Shown here piece after piece: positions 7,873 through 17,736 of a stretch of DNA of 64,000 nt. Source of the DNA: Robiginitomaculum sp. Its GTDB lineage: Bacteria > Pseudomonadota > Alphaproteobacteria > Caulobacterales > Maricaulaceae. The first letter of the stretch is position 1; each line of letters begins with the position of its first letter. A program made the position numbers and the translations under genes. Location: NCBI GenBank assembly GCA_030949705.1, contig JAUZSF010000003.1, positions 182,840 through 246,839 of the forward strand, given 5' to 3'. The notes under the pieces were generated by a model. The model made no database searches, was not told the DNA's origin, and saw only the letters and a list, made by a program, of their open reading frames with translations.

Positions 7873-8397
7873 ATGAATGCCCAAGATGAAATCCTTCTCT
7901 CGCTGATCGTGGCGCGCGCCCGTAACGGGGTGATTGGGTATCAGGGAAAAATGCCCTGGCGCATCCCCTCTGAATTGGCGCATTTCAAACGCACAACCTT
8001 GGGCAAGCCAGTATTGATGGGACGAAAAACCTGGGATTCTCTATATGTGCAACCACTGCCTGGCCGTGCCAATCTTGTGCTGTCGCGGGACCCGGCCTTT
8101 CAGGCCGAAGGGGCACAGTGCTTTTCAGATTTTGAGACCATGCGGGCGCACGGAGCCACGCTGGCGCGCGAGAGCGGGGCGTCTGAAATGGTGGTGATTG
8201 GCGGCGCCATGTTGTACGCCCTGGCCATGCCTTTTGCACAGCGGATATATCTGACTGAAATTGATGCTGATGTTGTCGGGGATGCCCACTTTACGGACCT
8301 TGATGAAGCCCATTGGCAGCTGTCTTCAACCCATGGGGGAAAAGGTGTAATTGGTGATGAATTTCCGTACACAATTAAAACCTACAACCATTTGTAA
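7873..8397 (+). CDS. folA: Dihydrofolate reductase
   Basis: It reduces dihydrofolate to tetrahydrofolate with NADPH in the cytoplasm. The 174-residue protein has the signature ARNGVIGYQGKMPWRIPSELAHFKRTTLGKPVLMGRKTWDSL at the N-terminus (here split: NGVIG, MPWRIPSEL, GKPVLMGRKTW), then the NADPH-binding MVVIGGAMLYALAM. The catalytic acidic residue falls in IPSELAHFK (Glu). Length is normal. It is single and divergent from the VUT gene. No thyA is present in the window. Confidence 0.93.
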   Translation: MNAQDEILLSLIVARARNGVIGYQGKMPWRIPSELAHFKRTTLGKPVLMGRKTWDSLYVQPLPGRANLVLSRDPAFQAEGAQCFSDFETMRAHGATLARESGASEMVVIGGAMLYALAMPFAQRIYLTEIDADVVGDAHFTDLDEAHWQLSSTHGGKGVIGDEFPYTIKTYNHL

Positions 8398-8723
8398 GCC
8401 TTTTTATAATATTTCTAATATTGCCCATGTGGCATATGGGTTCGTCAATCATAATGTGCAAGTTACTATTCGTTAATTATAGGAAGAGTTCGGTGAATCT
8501 AGTGAAATTTATATTCCGTTGATAAAGGTGATATATAGTCTAAATAGAAATAAATGACAAGGTGTGAACTTATAGATTACTTAAAACATTACCGTTATTT
8601 CAACCATTGGACGTTTTTTCTTAACCTTATTTACTTAATGAGTTACCGCATTGGTAATTTTTCATTGTTTATGGTTGATAATAGTACACAACTGTTGTTA
8701 AAGGTCTGTTCGGAGGCTGTGTA
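8398..8723. promoter_or_regulatory. AT-rich intergenic stretch
   Basis: These 326 bases between folA and the ribbon-helix-helix gene are strikingly AT-rich compared with neighbouring coding DNA. I see no convincing reading frame or RNA fold. It presumably carries the promoter of the gene at 8724, whose ribosome-binding site (GGAGG) lies at its right end. The base composition could also mark transferred or regulatory DNA. Confidence 0.4.
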
Positions 8724-9036
8724 ATGCTTATTAAGAGATCCCTTTCGATATCAGGCCACCGGACCTCACTGGCACTGGAAGCCGAGTTCTGCTCTGCGCT
8801 CATCCTTGCGGCCAGTGAGGAAGACAAATCTTTGGCAGCACTGGTGGCAGAGATCGATAAAGCACGCGATTCGCGCCAGGAAAAAAAGCGGCCTGGCCAG
8901 CGCCATTCGGGTGTGGTTGTTTCGCCGTTATTCATCAAAAGTGGTATCACCCAAGGTCACGTCAGGACCCAAAGATGCACAATGGTGTGAAAAATGCGGG
9001 GCGCCGACCGAAACCTGTGATGAGCCGCATGATTAG
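8724..9036 (+). CDS. Ribbon-helix-helix domain protein, frameshifted at an A7 run
   Basis: A short DNA-binding protein of the RHH type (RHH_4-like). The first frame gives KRSLSISGHRTSLALEAEFC, then LAALVAEIDKARDSRQEK, and then runs off into unrelated sequence. The second frame, one base later, continues the family with SGLASAIRVWLFRRY and a C-terminal WCEKCGAPTETC tail. Removing one A from the A7 run at 8881-8887 restores a single 103-residue protein. GGAGG precedes the ATG. As written the gene is broken; an indel error or a real frameshift are both possible. The two CxxC-like cysteines in the tail could bind metal. Confidence 0.75.
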
Positions 9037-9171
9037 AGCCGCGCATGCAATCAAGCCGGTAAATTGGTGCGCTTTGTTGCTGTGAAAATTCATGTATAGA
9101 ACCCTTGCTCACAGGGTATCAAACCGTTAGCGTGCGCGCCCAACAAAGGGCCTGCCATTATCAGGCTTTTG

Positions 9172-9247
9172 GCCGCATTAGCTCAGTTGGTAGAGCACGT
9201 CATTCGTAATGACGGGGTCAGGTGTTCGAGTCACCTATGCGGCACCA
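9172..9247 (+). tRNA. tRNA-Thr (anticodon CGT)
   Basis: A complete 76-base cloverleaf. The acceptor stem GCCGCAT pairs with ATGCGGC, the D-arm is GCTCAGTTGGTAGAGC, the anticodon stem-loop is CGTCATTCGTAATGACG with anticodon CGT, and the T-arm is CAGGTGTTCGAGTCACCTG-like (AGGTGTTCGAGTCACCT). The 3' CCA is encoded. It reads ACG codons for threonine. Short direct repeats follow directly downstream. I see no integrase beside it. Confidence 0.97.
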
Positions 9248-9262
9248 TTTTTCTTTTTGTCT

Positions 9263-9425
9263 GTGCTACCGCGATGCTAAAGCTCGCTATATGAGCACCA
9301 CTTTTTCTTGTGCTATCGCGATGCTAAAGCTCGCTATATGAGCACGTTATTTTTGTGCTCCTCATCCTGAGGTGCCGCAAAGCGGCCTCGAAGGGCGCGA
9401 CGGCAAGCCTCGCTATATGAGCACC
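9263..9425 (+). repeat. Short tandem repeats behind tRNA-Thr, with a REP-like insert
   Basis: Two 36-base copies lie at 9263-9298 and 9310-9345, differing at one position. Each begins GTGCT and ends AGCAC, so each can fold back on itself, and each contains CTCGCTATATGAG (a small internal hairpin). A third unit, 9355-9425, keeps the ends GTGCT and CGCTATATGAGCAC but has its middle replaced by a REP-like palindrome (CTCATCCTGAGGTGC...GGCCTCGAAGG). The third copy ends at the ABC gene stop. Function is unknown. Confidence 0.75.
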
Positions 9426-9426
9426 A

Positions 9427-11326
9427 TTATTGCTGTGTTGAATCCCCAAATTGCAGCTCGGCCAGGCGGGCATAAAGGCCACCGCGCGCCAGTAGTTCGC
9501 TATGGGTGCCCTGATCAATAATGCGGCCCTTATCCATGACGATAATGCTATCGGCGCGCAAAATTGTGGCCAGCCGGTGGGCAATGACGATGGTGGTGCG
9601 ATCTTTGGATATGGTCTCGAACGCCTGTTGGATGGCACGCTCATTTTCGGAATCCAGCGCGCTGGTGGCCTCGTCCAAAAGCAGGATTGGCGCATTGCGC
9701 AATACCGCCCGGGCAATGGCCAGGCGTTGGCGTTGGCCGCCAGACAGCATGGTGGCGTTTTCCCCCACCGGCGTGTCATAGCCTTCGGGCAGGGCCATGA
9801 TAAATTCGTGGGCATTGGCGGCCCGGGCCGCGGCGCGGATATCTTCATCACTGGCCGCGGGTTTGCCAAACCGGATATTGTCGGCCACCGAGCCGGAAAA
9901 CAGCGGGGCATTTTGTTGCACAATGGAGATGGCCCGGCGCAATTGGGCCGGGTCCAGTGTTTTAATATCAACGCCATCAAGGCTGATCATGCCGGCCTGG
10001 GGGTCATAAAACCGAAGAATCAGTTGAAATATGGTGCTTTTGCCAGCCCCCGATGGCCCCACCAAGGCAATGGTCTGGCGCGGTGCCGCGGTAAAGGAAA
10101 CGTCTTTCAGGGCCGCGATCTCGGGGCGGGCCGGATAGTAAAAATCAACGCCGGCAAAGGCCAGTTCGCCGCGGATGGCCGGAAGGCCAGCGGCCGGGCT
10201 TTTGGGTTTGGCAATGTCTGGCACCGCGGCCAGCAGTTCCATCAATCGTTCGGTGGCCCCGGCGGCGCGCATGATCTCGGCATAGGTTTCGGTCATCACC
10301 CCCACCCCCCATGACGGCGACAAAGGCATACATGACAAATTGCGTCATGGCCCCCGGTGTAATGGCACCGCTGCGTACCTGCACCGCGCCAAACCACAAA
10401 ACCGCAATCAATCCCGATAACACAAAGGTGGAAATAATGCCGGTCATCAGGGCGCGCACGCGAATGCGCCGCAAGGCAACGCTGAACGTGTCTTCTACGG
10501 CATGGGCAAAATTGGCCCGCTCTTCATTCTCACGAGTAAAGGCCTGCACCGTTTCAATGGCGCGCAGGCTTTCGCTGGCTCGGGCCGAGGCCTCGGCCAG
10601 GCTGTCCTGGCTGGAGCGGGAAAGCCGTTGCACACGCCGCCCGAAAAAGAAGATCGGACCAAGAATGATGGGCCCCACCGCCAGCATTAATAAAGCCAAC
10701 TTCCAGCTGACAATGACCATCAGGACCAGCGCCCCAACCGTGGTGGCGATGGTGCGCGCCGCCACCGAAATGGACGAACCAACCACGGTTTGGATAAGCG
10801 CGGTATCGGTGGTCAGGCGTGATAACACTTCGCCGGTGCGTACATGAGCGTAATAACCGGGGCTGAGGGTGAGGAGGTGATCATACACGGTGCGGCGCAG
10901 ATCGGCGACCACCCGTTCGCCCAACCGGCTGATGAAATAATAGCGTAAAGATGAGGCCAGCCCCAGCAACAGCGCCAATATCATGCCGGCAGCAAAATAG
11001 CCCGCAATCCGGTCGCCAAAGGCAAATTGCGTACAGATGGCCGAGGTGCTGGCCCCGGAAAACCCACAATCCACCACCAGGCGAAAGGCGGCAGGCAATA
11101 ACAGGGTCAATCCCGATGCCAGGACCAGAAAAATGACAAAGGCAATCAACAGGCCTGGATATCTGAGAATAAATGGAAATAACCGGCGCAAGGGTTTGGC
11201 CGTTCGCGCCTTGGCCCGGTGCTCCCGATCCTGTTGCAGCTCGGCGGCAAAGGAGGAACCACGATCCACATCGACCTGGGCGCGCGGCACGTCTTGATGG
11301 GTTTCGCCTGCGCGATCCTGCGTCAT
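9427..11326 (-). CDS. ABC exporter (membrane + ATPase half-transporter), frameshifted at a G6 run
   Basis: An MsbA-like half-transporter of the inner membrane with a fused six-helix membrane domain and ATPase domain. The first part (393-residue frame) holds the membrane domain. The second part (303-residue frame) holds Walker A GPSGAGKS, signature LSGGQRQRLAIARA, Walker B LLLDEATSALD and the H-loop IVIAHRLAT. The two parts overlap in different frames at VAVMGGGG / MGVGVMTE. Removing one base from the six-G run (10305-10310 on this strand's complement) joins them into one protein of about 632 residues. The substrate is unknown; lipid, peptide or drug export are typical. Confidence 0.85.
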
Positions 11327-11354
11327 GGGGTTTCTCTTTGTCCGAAGGTGAGAT

Positions 11355-11627
11355 CTAGTCTTCAGTCACACCTTTTGCCTTGATATTCAAGGCATGAAGC
11401 GAACCAGCAAACTCTTCATCCAACTGACCCATTACGGCGCGGTGCATGGCAAGGCGGCTCAGCCCGTTAAACGCGCTGGAGGTGATCTCCACCTCGAAAT
11501 GGGTTTGACCGCCGGGCCGGGCCCCCGCATGACCCGCATGTTGGTGCGATACATCGCGCACAATCAGGCTTTGCGGCGCAAAGGCCTTACGTAATTTTGT
11601 CTCAATTGCTGCTGCCATCGCACTCAT
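11355..11627 (-). CDS. BolA family protein
   Basis: A 90-residue BolA-type protein, a [2Fe-2S] cluster partner of monothiol glutaredoxins. It shows the family core: IETKLRKAFAPQSLIVRDVSHQHAGH, then HFEVEITSSAFNGLSRLAMHRAVMGQLDEEF and a final ALNIKAKGV. I chose the ATG at 11627 (MSAMAAAIETKL) because the frame upstream is unrelated shadow sequence. It is divergent from the J-domain gene 52 bases away, a gene order seen in many alphaproteobacteria. Confidence 0.9.
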   Translation of the reverse strand: MSAMAAAIETKLRKAFAPQSLIVRDVSHQHAGHAGARPGGQTHFEVEITSSAFNGLSRLAMHRAVMGQLDEEFAGSLHALNIKAKGVTED

Positions 11628-11678
11628 ATGTGTTTTGCCCCATAGACGTTTGTAAAAGCTCTTTGATAATATGGGGAC

Positions 11679-12278
11679 ATGGATGATGATTTTGAATACG
11701 AGCCCAAGCTTTTTGACATACGGGTCAAACCGCCGGGCAAGGACGACGCCAAGAAAGGCGAGCGTGAGTGCGAGTGGGATGGGTGTGTCACCAAGGGGGA
11801 TTGCAAGGCACCGCAATCCCCGGACAAGATCAACGAGTTTTTTTACTTCTGTAAAAAACACGCTGCCCAATACAACAAAACCTGGAACTTTTTCCATGGC
11901 ATGAGCGATGGCGCAGTGCGCGCCTATCAGGCCGATCAGGTCAGTGGTAATCGCCCGACCTGGAGTATGAACCGCAACCTGGATGGCAAGGGGCTGCACG
12001 CCAAGGGCGCGCGCTTTAAAGACACATTTGGCATTATGGGTGAAAAGGTTTCTGACGAAGTGGATGCACCCAAACGCCGTCTAGGGCGTTTGCAAAGCCT
12101 GGCCATGGACACGTTGGGGCTGGATTATGATTCGAGCCCAAAGATTGTGCGTGCCCGTTATCTGAAGCTGGTTAAACAATTTCACCCTGATGCCAATAAG
12201 GGTGATCGTTCTACCGAAGAGCGTCTGCAACAGGTAATTCGCGCCTATCAGGTTCTGAAAACGTCACGTCTGGCTTGA
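11679..12278 (+). CDS. J-domain (DnaJ-like) protein
   Basis: A 199-residue protein with a C-terminal J domain (about residues 145-195, LGLDYDSSPKIVRARYLKLVKQFHPDANK) that retains the HPD motif needed to stimulate DnaK ATPase. The N-terminal part contains CEWDGC, GDCKAP and FYFCKKH, four cysteines and a histidine that could bind metal. No G/F-rich or DnaJ zinc-finger region is present, so it is not canonical DnaJ. It directly precedes cobS, a conserved neighbourhood in alphaproteobacteria. Confidence 0.9.
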   Translation: MDDDFEYEPKLFDIRVKPPGKDDAKKGERECEWDGCVTKGDCKAPQSPDKINEFFYFCKKHAAQYNKTWNFFHGMSDGAVRAYQADQVSGNRPTWSMNRNLDGKGLHAKGARFKDTFGIMGEKVSDEVDAPKRRLGRLQSLAMDTLGLDYDSSPKIVRARYLKLVKQFHPDANKGDRSTEERLQQVIRAYQVLKTSRLA

Positions 12279-12332
12279 AGCCAACCCAATGCTGGCGCAT
12301 AGAGGACGCTATACACAAAACGAGTAATCATT

Positions 12333-13325
12333 ATGTCTGAACACGATCCCGCTTTTCCGATCTGGGCCCCTGATACCGAAGTCAGCGTTGCTGATACCTT
12401 TGGCTTTGACAGCAAGGATAAGGTAGCGGCCTTTTCCACGCCTAATGAATATGTGCCGGATCTGGACCCGGCGTATAAATTTGATCCCCTGACCACGCGG
12501 GCGATCCTGGCAGGCTTTTCCCATAATCGGCGGGTAATGGTGCAAGGCTATCATGGTACCGGTAAATCCACCCATATCGAACAGGTGGCCGCCCGGCTGA
12601 ACTGGCCCATGGTGCGGGTTAATCTGGATAGCCATATCAGCCGGATTGATCTGGTGGGCAAGGATGCCATCGTGCTCAAAGACGGTCAGCAAGTTACCGA
12701 ATTTCGCGAAGGCCTGCTGCCTTGGGCATTACAGCGCCCGGTGGCTTTGGTATTTGATGAATATGATGCCGGTCGCCCGGATGTGATGTTTGTGATCCAG
12801 CGTGTGCTGGAGGTCTCGGGCAAGCTGACCTTGCTGGACCAGAACAAGGTGATCCGCGCCAATCCGCATTTTCGCCTGTTTGCCACCACCAATACTGTGG
12901 GCCTTGGCGATGCGACCGGGCTGTATCATGGCACGCAACAGCTCAATCAGGGGCAGATGGATCGTTGGTCCATTGTCGCCACGCTGAATTATCTGGACCA
13001 TGATGTTGAGGAAGAGATTATTCTGGCCAAAATGCCGGGCATGCAAAGCCCCGAAGGCAAAGAGACCATCAAGGCCATGGTGCGGGTTGCCGATATGACC
13101 CGTAATGCCTTTATGAATGGCGATATTTCCACCGTCATGAGCCCGCGTACCGTGCTGACCTGGGCGGAAAATACGCAAATCTTTGATGGGGATACCGCCG
13201 AGGCCTTTCGCCTGACGTTCCTGAACAAGTGCGATGAAATGGAACGCCCGGTGATTTCCGAATTTTACCAGCGCGCCTTTGCCGCGGATCTGCCCGAAAG
13301 CGCCGCCCGGGTGCAAGTTGCCTAA
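12333..13325 (+). CDS. cobS: Cobaltochelatase subunit CobS (AAA+ ATPase)
   Basis: Together with CobT it forms the AAA+ ring that, with CobN, inserts cobalt into hydrogenobyrinic acid a,c-diamide in the aerobic cobalamin pathway. The 330-residue protein has a Walker A motif YHGTGKST (about residues 70-77) and Walker [15 protein letters not shown]. The N-terminal part ([20 protein letters not shown]) matches the CobS type. It is followed by cobT after nine bases. CobN is not in this window. Confidence 0.93.
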   Translation: MSEHDPAFPIWAPDTEVSVADTFGFDSKDKVAAFSTPNEYVPDLDPAYKFDPLTTRAILAGFSHNRRVMVQGYHGTGKSTHIEQVAARLNWPMVRVNLDSHISRIDLVGKDAIVLKDGQQVTEFREGLLPWALQRPVALVFDEYDAGRPDVMFVIQRVLEVSGKLTLLDQNKVIRANPHFRLFATTNTVGLGDATGLYHGTQQLNQGQMDRWSIVATLNYLDHDVEEEIILAKMPGMQSPEGKETIKAMVRVADMTRNAFMNGDISTVMSPRTVLTWAENTQIFDGDTAEAFRLTFLNKCDEMERPVISEFYQRAFAADLPESAARVQVA

Positions 13326-13334
13326 GGGCACAGC

Positions 13335-15186
13335 ATGACGACACGCGAATCCCGCACCGATACGTTCAAGCGCGCTTTGGGGGCCACCACCCGGGCGCTG
13401 TCGGGCAAGCGTGCGCTGGATGTGCGTTTTGGCGGCGATCAGGCGGCGATTACCGATGATGCGATAACCCTGCCGGTGCCGGCGGCCAAACCCAGCGCCC
13501 GGGCCATTGCCTCGGCCCGTGGCAAGGCCGATGCGCTGGCCCTGCGTCTGGCACACCATAATGCCAAAACCCATGCGCGATTGTCGCCGGGCAATGCCCA
13601 GGGCCGCGAAGTGTTTGAGGCGCTGGAACAGGTGCGATGCGAGGCGCTGGGCGCCAGCGCCTTGAAAGGGGCTGGCGAAAACATGCAAATGGCGCTGGCC
13701 GAACGTTGTGCCAAACGCGGCTTTGCCAATGTGAATGAGCGCGAAGCCGCGCCCTTGGCCGAGGCGGTAGCGCTGATTGCGCGCGAGCATATTACCGGCG
13801 TGCCTGCCCCCAAGGAAGCCGAAGGATTGCTGGCATTATGGCGCAACGAGATTGAGGAAAAGGGCCGGGCGGCGCTGGCCGAATTGCATACCGGACTGGA
13901 GGACCAGAGTGCCTTTGCGGAACTGGCCAAGGTCTTGCTGGATGACCTTGATCTGGGCGATATGCAATCCCTGCCCGAACAAAAGGACGAGGACGAAAAA
14001 TCCGAAGAGGGCGAGGGCAATCCCAGCGCCCAGGATGGCGAAGAAAATCCCGGCGATAGTGAAGACACCGCCCCCGATGGTGCCACCGATCAGGGAGAAG
14101 GAGACGAATCCGAACAACAGGCCGAATTGCTGGACGATGAAAGCGATGTTGGCGATACCCAGGATGGGGCCGGCGAGGATTTGCCGGTGCGCCCCAATTA
14201 CCAGCCGATGGGTGGTGATGGGGCGCGTTATCATGTGTTTACCACCAAGTATGACGAAGAGATTCGCGCCGAAGATTTATGCGAAGGGCCAGAGCTGACC
14301 CGTTTGCGCGGTTATCTGGATCGGCAATTGGACAAGCTGCGCGGCGCGGTGGCGCGGCTGGCCAACAAACTGCAACGCCGCCTGATGGCGCAGCAACAGC
14401 GTTCCTGGATTTTTGATCTGGAAGAAGGCGTGCTGGACCCGGCGCGCCTGACCCGGGTGATCACCGATCCGCTGGCGCCCTTGTCCTTCAAGGAAGAATC
14501 CGAGACCGATTTTCGAGATACCGTGGTGACGCTGCTTCTTGATAATTCCGGCTCCATGCGTGGACGGCCGATCATGATTGCGGCGCTGACGGCGGATATC
14601 TTGTCGCGCACGCTGGAACGGTGTGGTGTGAAGGTGGAAATTCTGGGCTTCACCACCCGGGCGTGGAAGGGCGGTCAGTCCAAGGAAGACTGGCTGGCGG
14701 CGGGCAAGCCGCTGAACCCCGGCCGGTTGAACGATCTGCGCCATATTATTTACAAAGCTGCCGATGTGCCCATGCGCCGGGCCAAAAACAATCTGGGCCT
14801 GATGATGCGCGAAGGCCTGTTGAAAGAAAATATCGACGGCGAGGCACTTTTGTGGGCGCATACGCGTCTGCAATCGCGGCCCGAGGCCCGGCGCATTTTT
14901 GATGGTCATTTCGGATGGCGCGCCGGTGGATGACACCACCCAATCCCATAATCCTGGCGGTTATCTGGAGGCGCATTTGCGCGAAGTGATCCACGAGATC
15001 GAAAACTATTCCGATGTGCAACTGATCGCCATCGGCATCGGCCATGATGTTACCCGCTGGTATTCCCGTGCGGTAACGCTGACCGATGCAGAACAACTGG
15101 GCGGGGCCATCACCGAACAACTGGCCGCCCTTTTTGATGAAAAACCAGTGGAGCCACGACCGCGGCGGGTTGCTCCTTCTTCCTAG
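13335..15186 (+). CDS. cobT: Cobaltochelatase subunit CobT, frameshifted at a T5 run
   Basis: Partner of CobS in the aerobic cobaltochelatase. The first frame (532 residues) contains the N-terminal region, a long acidic linker (about residues 215-280, rich in Glu/Asp) and the start of the VWA domain with MIDAS motif [10 protein letters not shown]. It then ends out of frame as RRIFDGHF. The second frame begins [20 protein letters not shown] and completes the VWA domain to [10 protein letters not shown]. Removing one T from the T5 run at 14896-14900 gives [13 protein letters not shown] and a normal product of about 616 residues. CobT normally needs an intact VWA domain, so the break would matter if real. 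Confidence 0.92.
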
Positions 15187-15440
15187 GGGAGAAGGTCGGG
15201 ATGAGGGGATGGTGAAGCAAAACCAGACTGGATCACCCGGATAAACCGGGTGATGACACGGCAAAGACCCTTTTGGTATTCATCCATCCTTCGAGGGCGC
15301 TTCGCGCCACCTCAGGATGAGGCTGGTGTACGTACTTTTTCTCTTTATCCTTCGACAAGCTCAGGATGAGGTTTCAATAAAATAACCTCCTCATCCTGAG
15401 GTGCGAGGCAAAGCCGAGCCTCGAAGGATGCAGAAACCCA
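15170..15440. repeat. Cluster of REP-type palindromes
   Basis: This 260-base gap holds several palindromic elements. They are a GAGAAGG hairpin near 15178; GATCACCCGG...CCGGGTGATGAC at about 15230-15258; and three CATCCTTCGAG...CTCAGGATGAG type elements near 15283-15328, 15350-15371 and 15388-15428, the last in inverted orientation. The same palindrome types recur near 9360, 46995-47075 and 52960-53045. They resemble chromosomal REP/BIME elements of alphaproteobacteria. No gene is seen. Confidence 0.8.
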
Positions 15441-15451
15441 AGGGCTTCTCC

Positions 15452-17110
15452 TTATTTCTCGGCCTTAAATACCACGTCGCCATCGACCACGGTCATGACG
15501 ATTTTGGTGCTCAGAATATCCATTTCGGGGATGGTCATGATGTCATCGGCAAAGACGGTGAAATCGGCGCGTTTGCCCGGCTCAATGGTACCCAGCTCGT
15601 CTTCGCGAAACGAAGCATAGGCCGGCCAGATGGTAAACATTTTTAGCGCCGTTACCCGGTCTACGGCCTCTTCGGGGTGCCAGTCCTTGCCCTGATAACC
15701 TTTGAGGTCATGACGCGAAACGGCGGCATAAAACTCGATCCGCGGATCGCCGCGCTCCACCGGGGCATCCGAGCCACCGGGCACGATGGAGCCGGCCTTG
15801 ATCAGGGAGTGCCATGCATAGGCCCCTTTCAGGCGATCCTTGCCTACCCGGGCGCGGGCAAAGTGCAGATCGCCAATGGCATGGCTTGGCTGCATAGAGG
15901 GGATCACCCCCAGTTCGGCAAAACGGGGAATGTCTACGGGGTTGATCATTTGCGCATGCTCAATCCGCCAGCGTGGCTTGGCGATGCGGCGCTCTTCCAC
16001 GGGGACATCCTTAAAGGCCGCTTCCATCCAGCCCAGCACTTCGCGATTGGCCCGATCGCCAATGGCATGGACACAGATCTGTACCCCGTCGCGCAGGGCG
16101 CGCGCCATCAAGGTGCGGGTTTCTTCGGGGCCGCGCATCATCAGGCCAGAGGTTTCCGGTTCGTCATTATAGGGGGCCAGCATGGCCGCGCCGCGAGAAC
16201 CAAGGGCACCGTCGGCGTATATTTTCACGGCCCGGGTAATCACCCGGTCATCCCCGGCGCGCCGTGGTCCCTTGGCCAACAGACGCATGACATCTTCGTC
16301 CACCGCATTATAAACCCGCAAGGGCAGCGCGCCCTGATCCGCCATATTTTCCAGCAATTGCACATCGTCGGACCCCACCGACATATTGTGTACCCCGGTC
16401 CATCCATAGGCATTCATGACCTTGGCCCCCATGGCCAGGGCCGGGCGACGTTCATCGCCTTTCAAATCCGCGGCCAGCTGGGCCACCAAATTCATGGCAT
16501 TATCAATCAATATACCCGTGGGCATGCCTTCTTCGTCGCGCTCTATACGGCCACCATCCACTTCGGGAGTGTCCGGGCCAACGCCAGCGGCTTCCAACGC
16601 CTTGCTGGAGGCAACCAGCGCATGACCATCGGCACGGCGCAGCAACACAATGCGCCCCGGGGCCGCCCGGTCCAGATCAAAACGGTTGGGAAAGCGACCC
16701 TCTACCCAGTCGGTTTCTATCCAGCCGCGCCCGATAATGGCACCGGTGCTTTGGCGCTTGGCCTCGGCAGCCAGGCGCTGTACCAGGGCTTCCAGTGATG
16801 GCGTGCCTTCCAGATTAAGCGTGGTTTCACGCCGTCCAATCCCATAAAGGTGCGCATGGGCATCGGTAAAACCAGGATAAAGATGTGCCCCTTCCATATT
16901 GACTTTTTTGGTGACCTGATAATGGTTTGCCCCCTGTTGTGAGCCAGCAAAAACAATGCGGCCATTCGTAACCACTACGGCCTCGACCGTGGGTTCGCTG
17001 TCCAGGCCCGTGTGTATGGTGCCATTGCTATAGAGCGTGTCGGCGGCTTCCTTGGCATTGCACCCGCTGAGCACCAGCGCAAAAAGAGAAATTATAATAT
17101 ATCTGTACAT
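15452..17110 (-). CDS. Amidohydrolase lipoprotein (YtcJ-like)
   Basis: A secreted metal-dependent hydrolase of the amidohydrolase_3 type, probably anchored as a lipoprotein. The ATG at 17110 (MYRYIIISLFALVLSGCNAK) is preferred because it yields an immediate lipobox LSGC; the frame otherwise extends 39 codons upstream without signal features. Metal-ligand motifs are PGFTDAHAHLYG, IEHAQMINP and HAIGDRANREVLGW, and GSDAPVERGDP is the usual C-terminal Asp motif. Length (about 552 residues) fits the family. The substrate is unknown. Confidence 0.85.
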   Translation of the reverse strand: MYRYIIISLFALVLSGCNAKEAADTLYSNGTIHTGLDSEPTVEAVVVTNGRIVFAGSQQGANHYQVTKKVNMEGAHLYPGFTDAHAHLYGIGRRETTLNLEGTPSLEALVQRLAAEAKRQSTGAIIGRGWIETDWVEGRFPNRFDLDRAAPGRIVLLRRADGHALVASSKALEAAGVGPDTPEVDGGRIERDEEGMPTGILIDNAMNLVAQLAADLKGDERRPALAMGAKVMNAYGWTGVHNMSVGSDDVQLLENMADQGALPLRVYNAVDEDVMRLLAKGPRRAGDDRVITRAVKIYADGALGSRGAAMLAPYNDEPETSGLMMRGPEETRTLMARALRDGVQICVHAIGDRANREVLGWMEAAFKDVPVEERRIAKPRWRIEHAQMINPVDIPRFAELGVIPSMQPSHAIGDLHFARARVGKDRLKGAYAWHSLIKAGSIVPGGSDAPVERGDPRIEFYAAVSRHDLKGYQGKDWHPEEAVDRVTALKMFTIWPAYASFREDELGTIEPGKRADFTVFADDIMTIPEMDILSTKIVMTVVDGDVVFKAEK

Positions 17111-17153
17111 GATGCACCCCGCACTTTGCCTCATCATACGCCCATCTGGCGCA

Positions 17154-17183
17154 ATAAAAAAGGCGGCCCCGTTGGACCGCCTT
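17154..17183 (-). terminator. Rho-independent terminator of rpmB
   Basis: In the minus direction, stem AAGGCGG / CCGCCTT around a short loop is followed by a run of T (TTTTTATT). It sits 24 bases beyond the rpmB stop, so it should end the L28 transcript. Confidence 0.8.
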
Positions 17184-17207
17184 AAAAACTTTATAACCGC
17201 ACCGGGT

Positions 17208-17510
17208 TTAGGCACTGGCTTCGGCATTTTCTGCCAGTTTCTTTTTCAGTTCTTTTTTGATCTTCAGGGCGTTGGCCGACAGCTTGTCGTCTTTTGCCTT
17301 GACCAGAAATCCGTCCAGGCCACCATTGTGGTCGACCGAACGCAAAGCTGCCGCGGTGATGCGGAACTTGTAGGAACGACCCAGCGCTTCGGAGCTGAGG
17401 GTTACTTTGCACAGGTTTGGCAAAAAGCGCCGACGGGTGCGGTTGTTCGCATGGCTAACATTATTGCCGGTCATAACACCAGTGCCGGTCAGTTCACAGC
17501 ATCGCGCCAT
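17208..17510 (-). CDS. rpmB: 50S ribosomal protein L28
   Basis: A basic 100-residue ribosomal protein with the L28 signature [33 protein letters not shown]. The family is recognised by this N-terminal zone and by the [21 protein letters not shown] core, and the C-terminal [16 protein letters not shown] tail is typical for alphaproteobacteria. It is a single gene with a good terminator behind it. Confidence 0.97.
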   Translation of the reverse strand: MARCCELTGTGVMTGNNVSHANNRTRRRFLPNLCKVTLSSEALGRSYKFRITAAALRSVDHNGGLDGFLVKAKDDKLSANALKIKKELKKKLAENAEASA

Positions 17511-17736
17511 TGTCTTAATCCTTATATCTCTTGAGTGCAGGACGGTAGAGTCCGCGCAAGGCGCGTCAGATACAAAAGGCTATGCCTTCCGTCAAGCGCT
17601 GTTGCAGGCTTTAGGCAGGCATATGCCATATAATATGCGATCAGGCCCTAACCTGCACCGTAAAATGCCGTTTGACCTTGAGACAGTAATACAATCCGAT
17701 AATGTGCGCTAAAGCTACCGCAGGAAACTTTATATA

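Noticed and set aside
9263..9345. CRISPR array from the direct repeats behind tRNA-Thr
   Set aside because: Only two full copies with an 11-base gap, no constant-length spacers and no cas genes nearby.
9172..9425. tRNA-borne integration site for a genomic island
   Set aside because: The downstream repeats do not duplicate the tRNA 3' end and no integrase gene is nearby.
12729..13790. 353-residue minus-strand frame over cobS/cobT
   Set aside because: It covers two recognised genes on the other strand and reads as a low-complexity Gly/His/Arg shadow.
15677..16798. 373-residue plus-strand frame across the amidohydrolase gene
   Set aside because: It lies wholly inside a well-supported minus-strand gene and has no recognisable domain.
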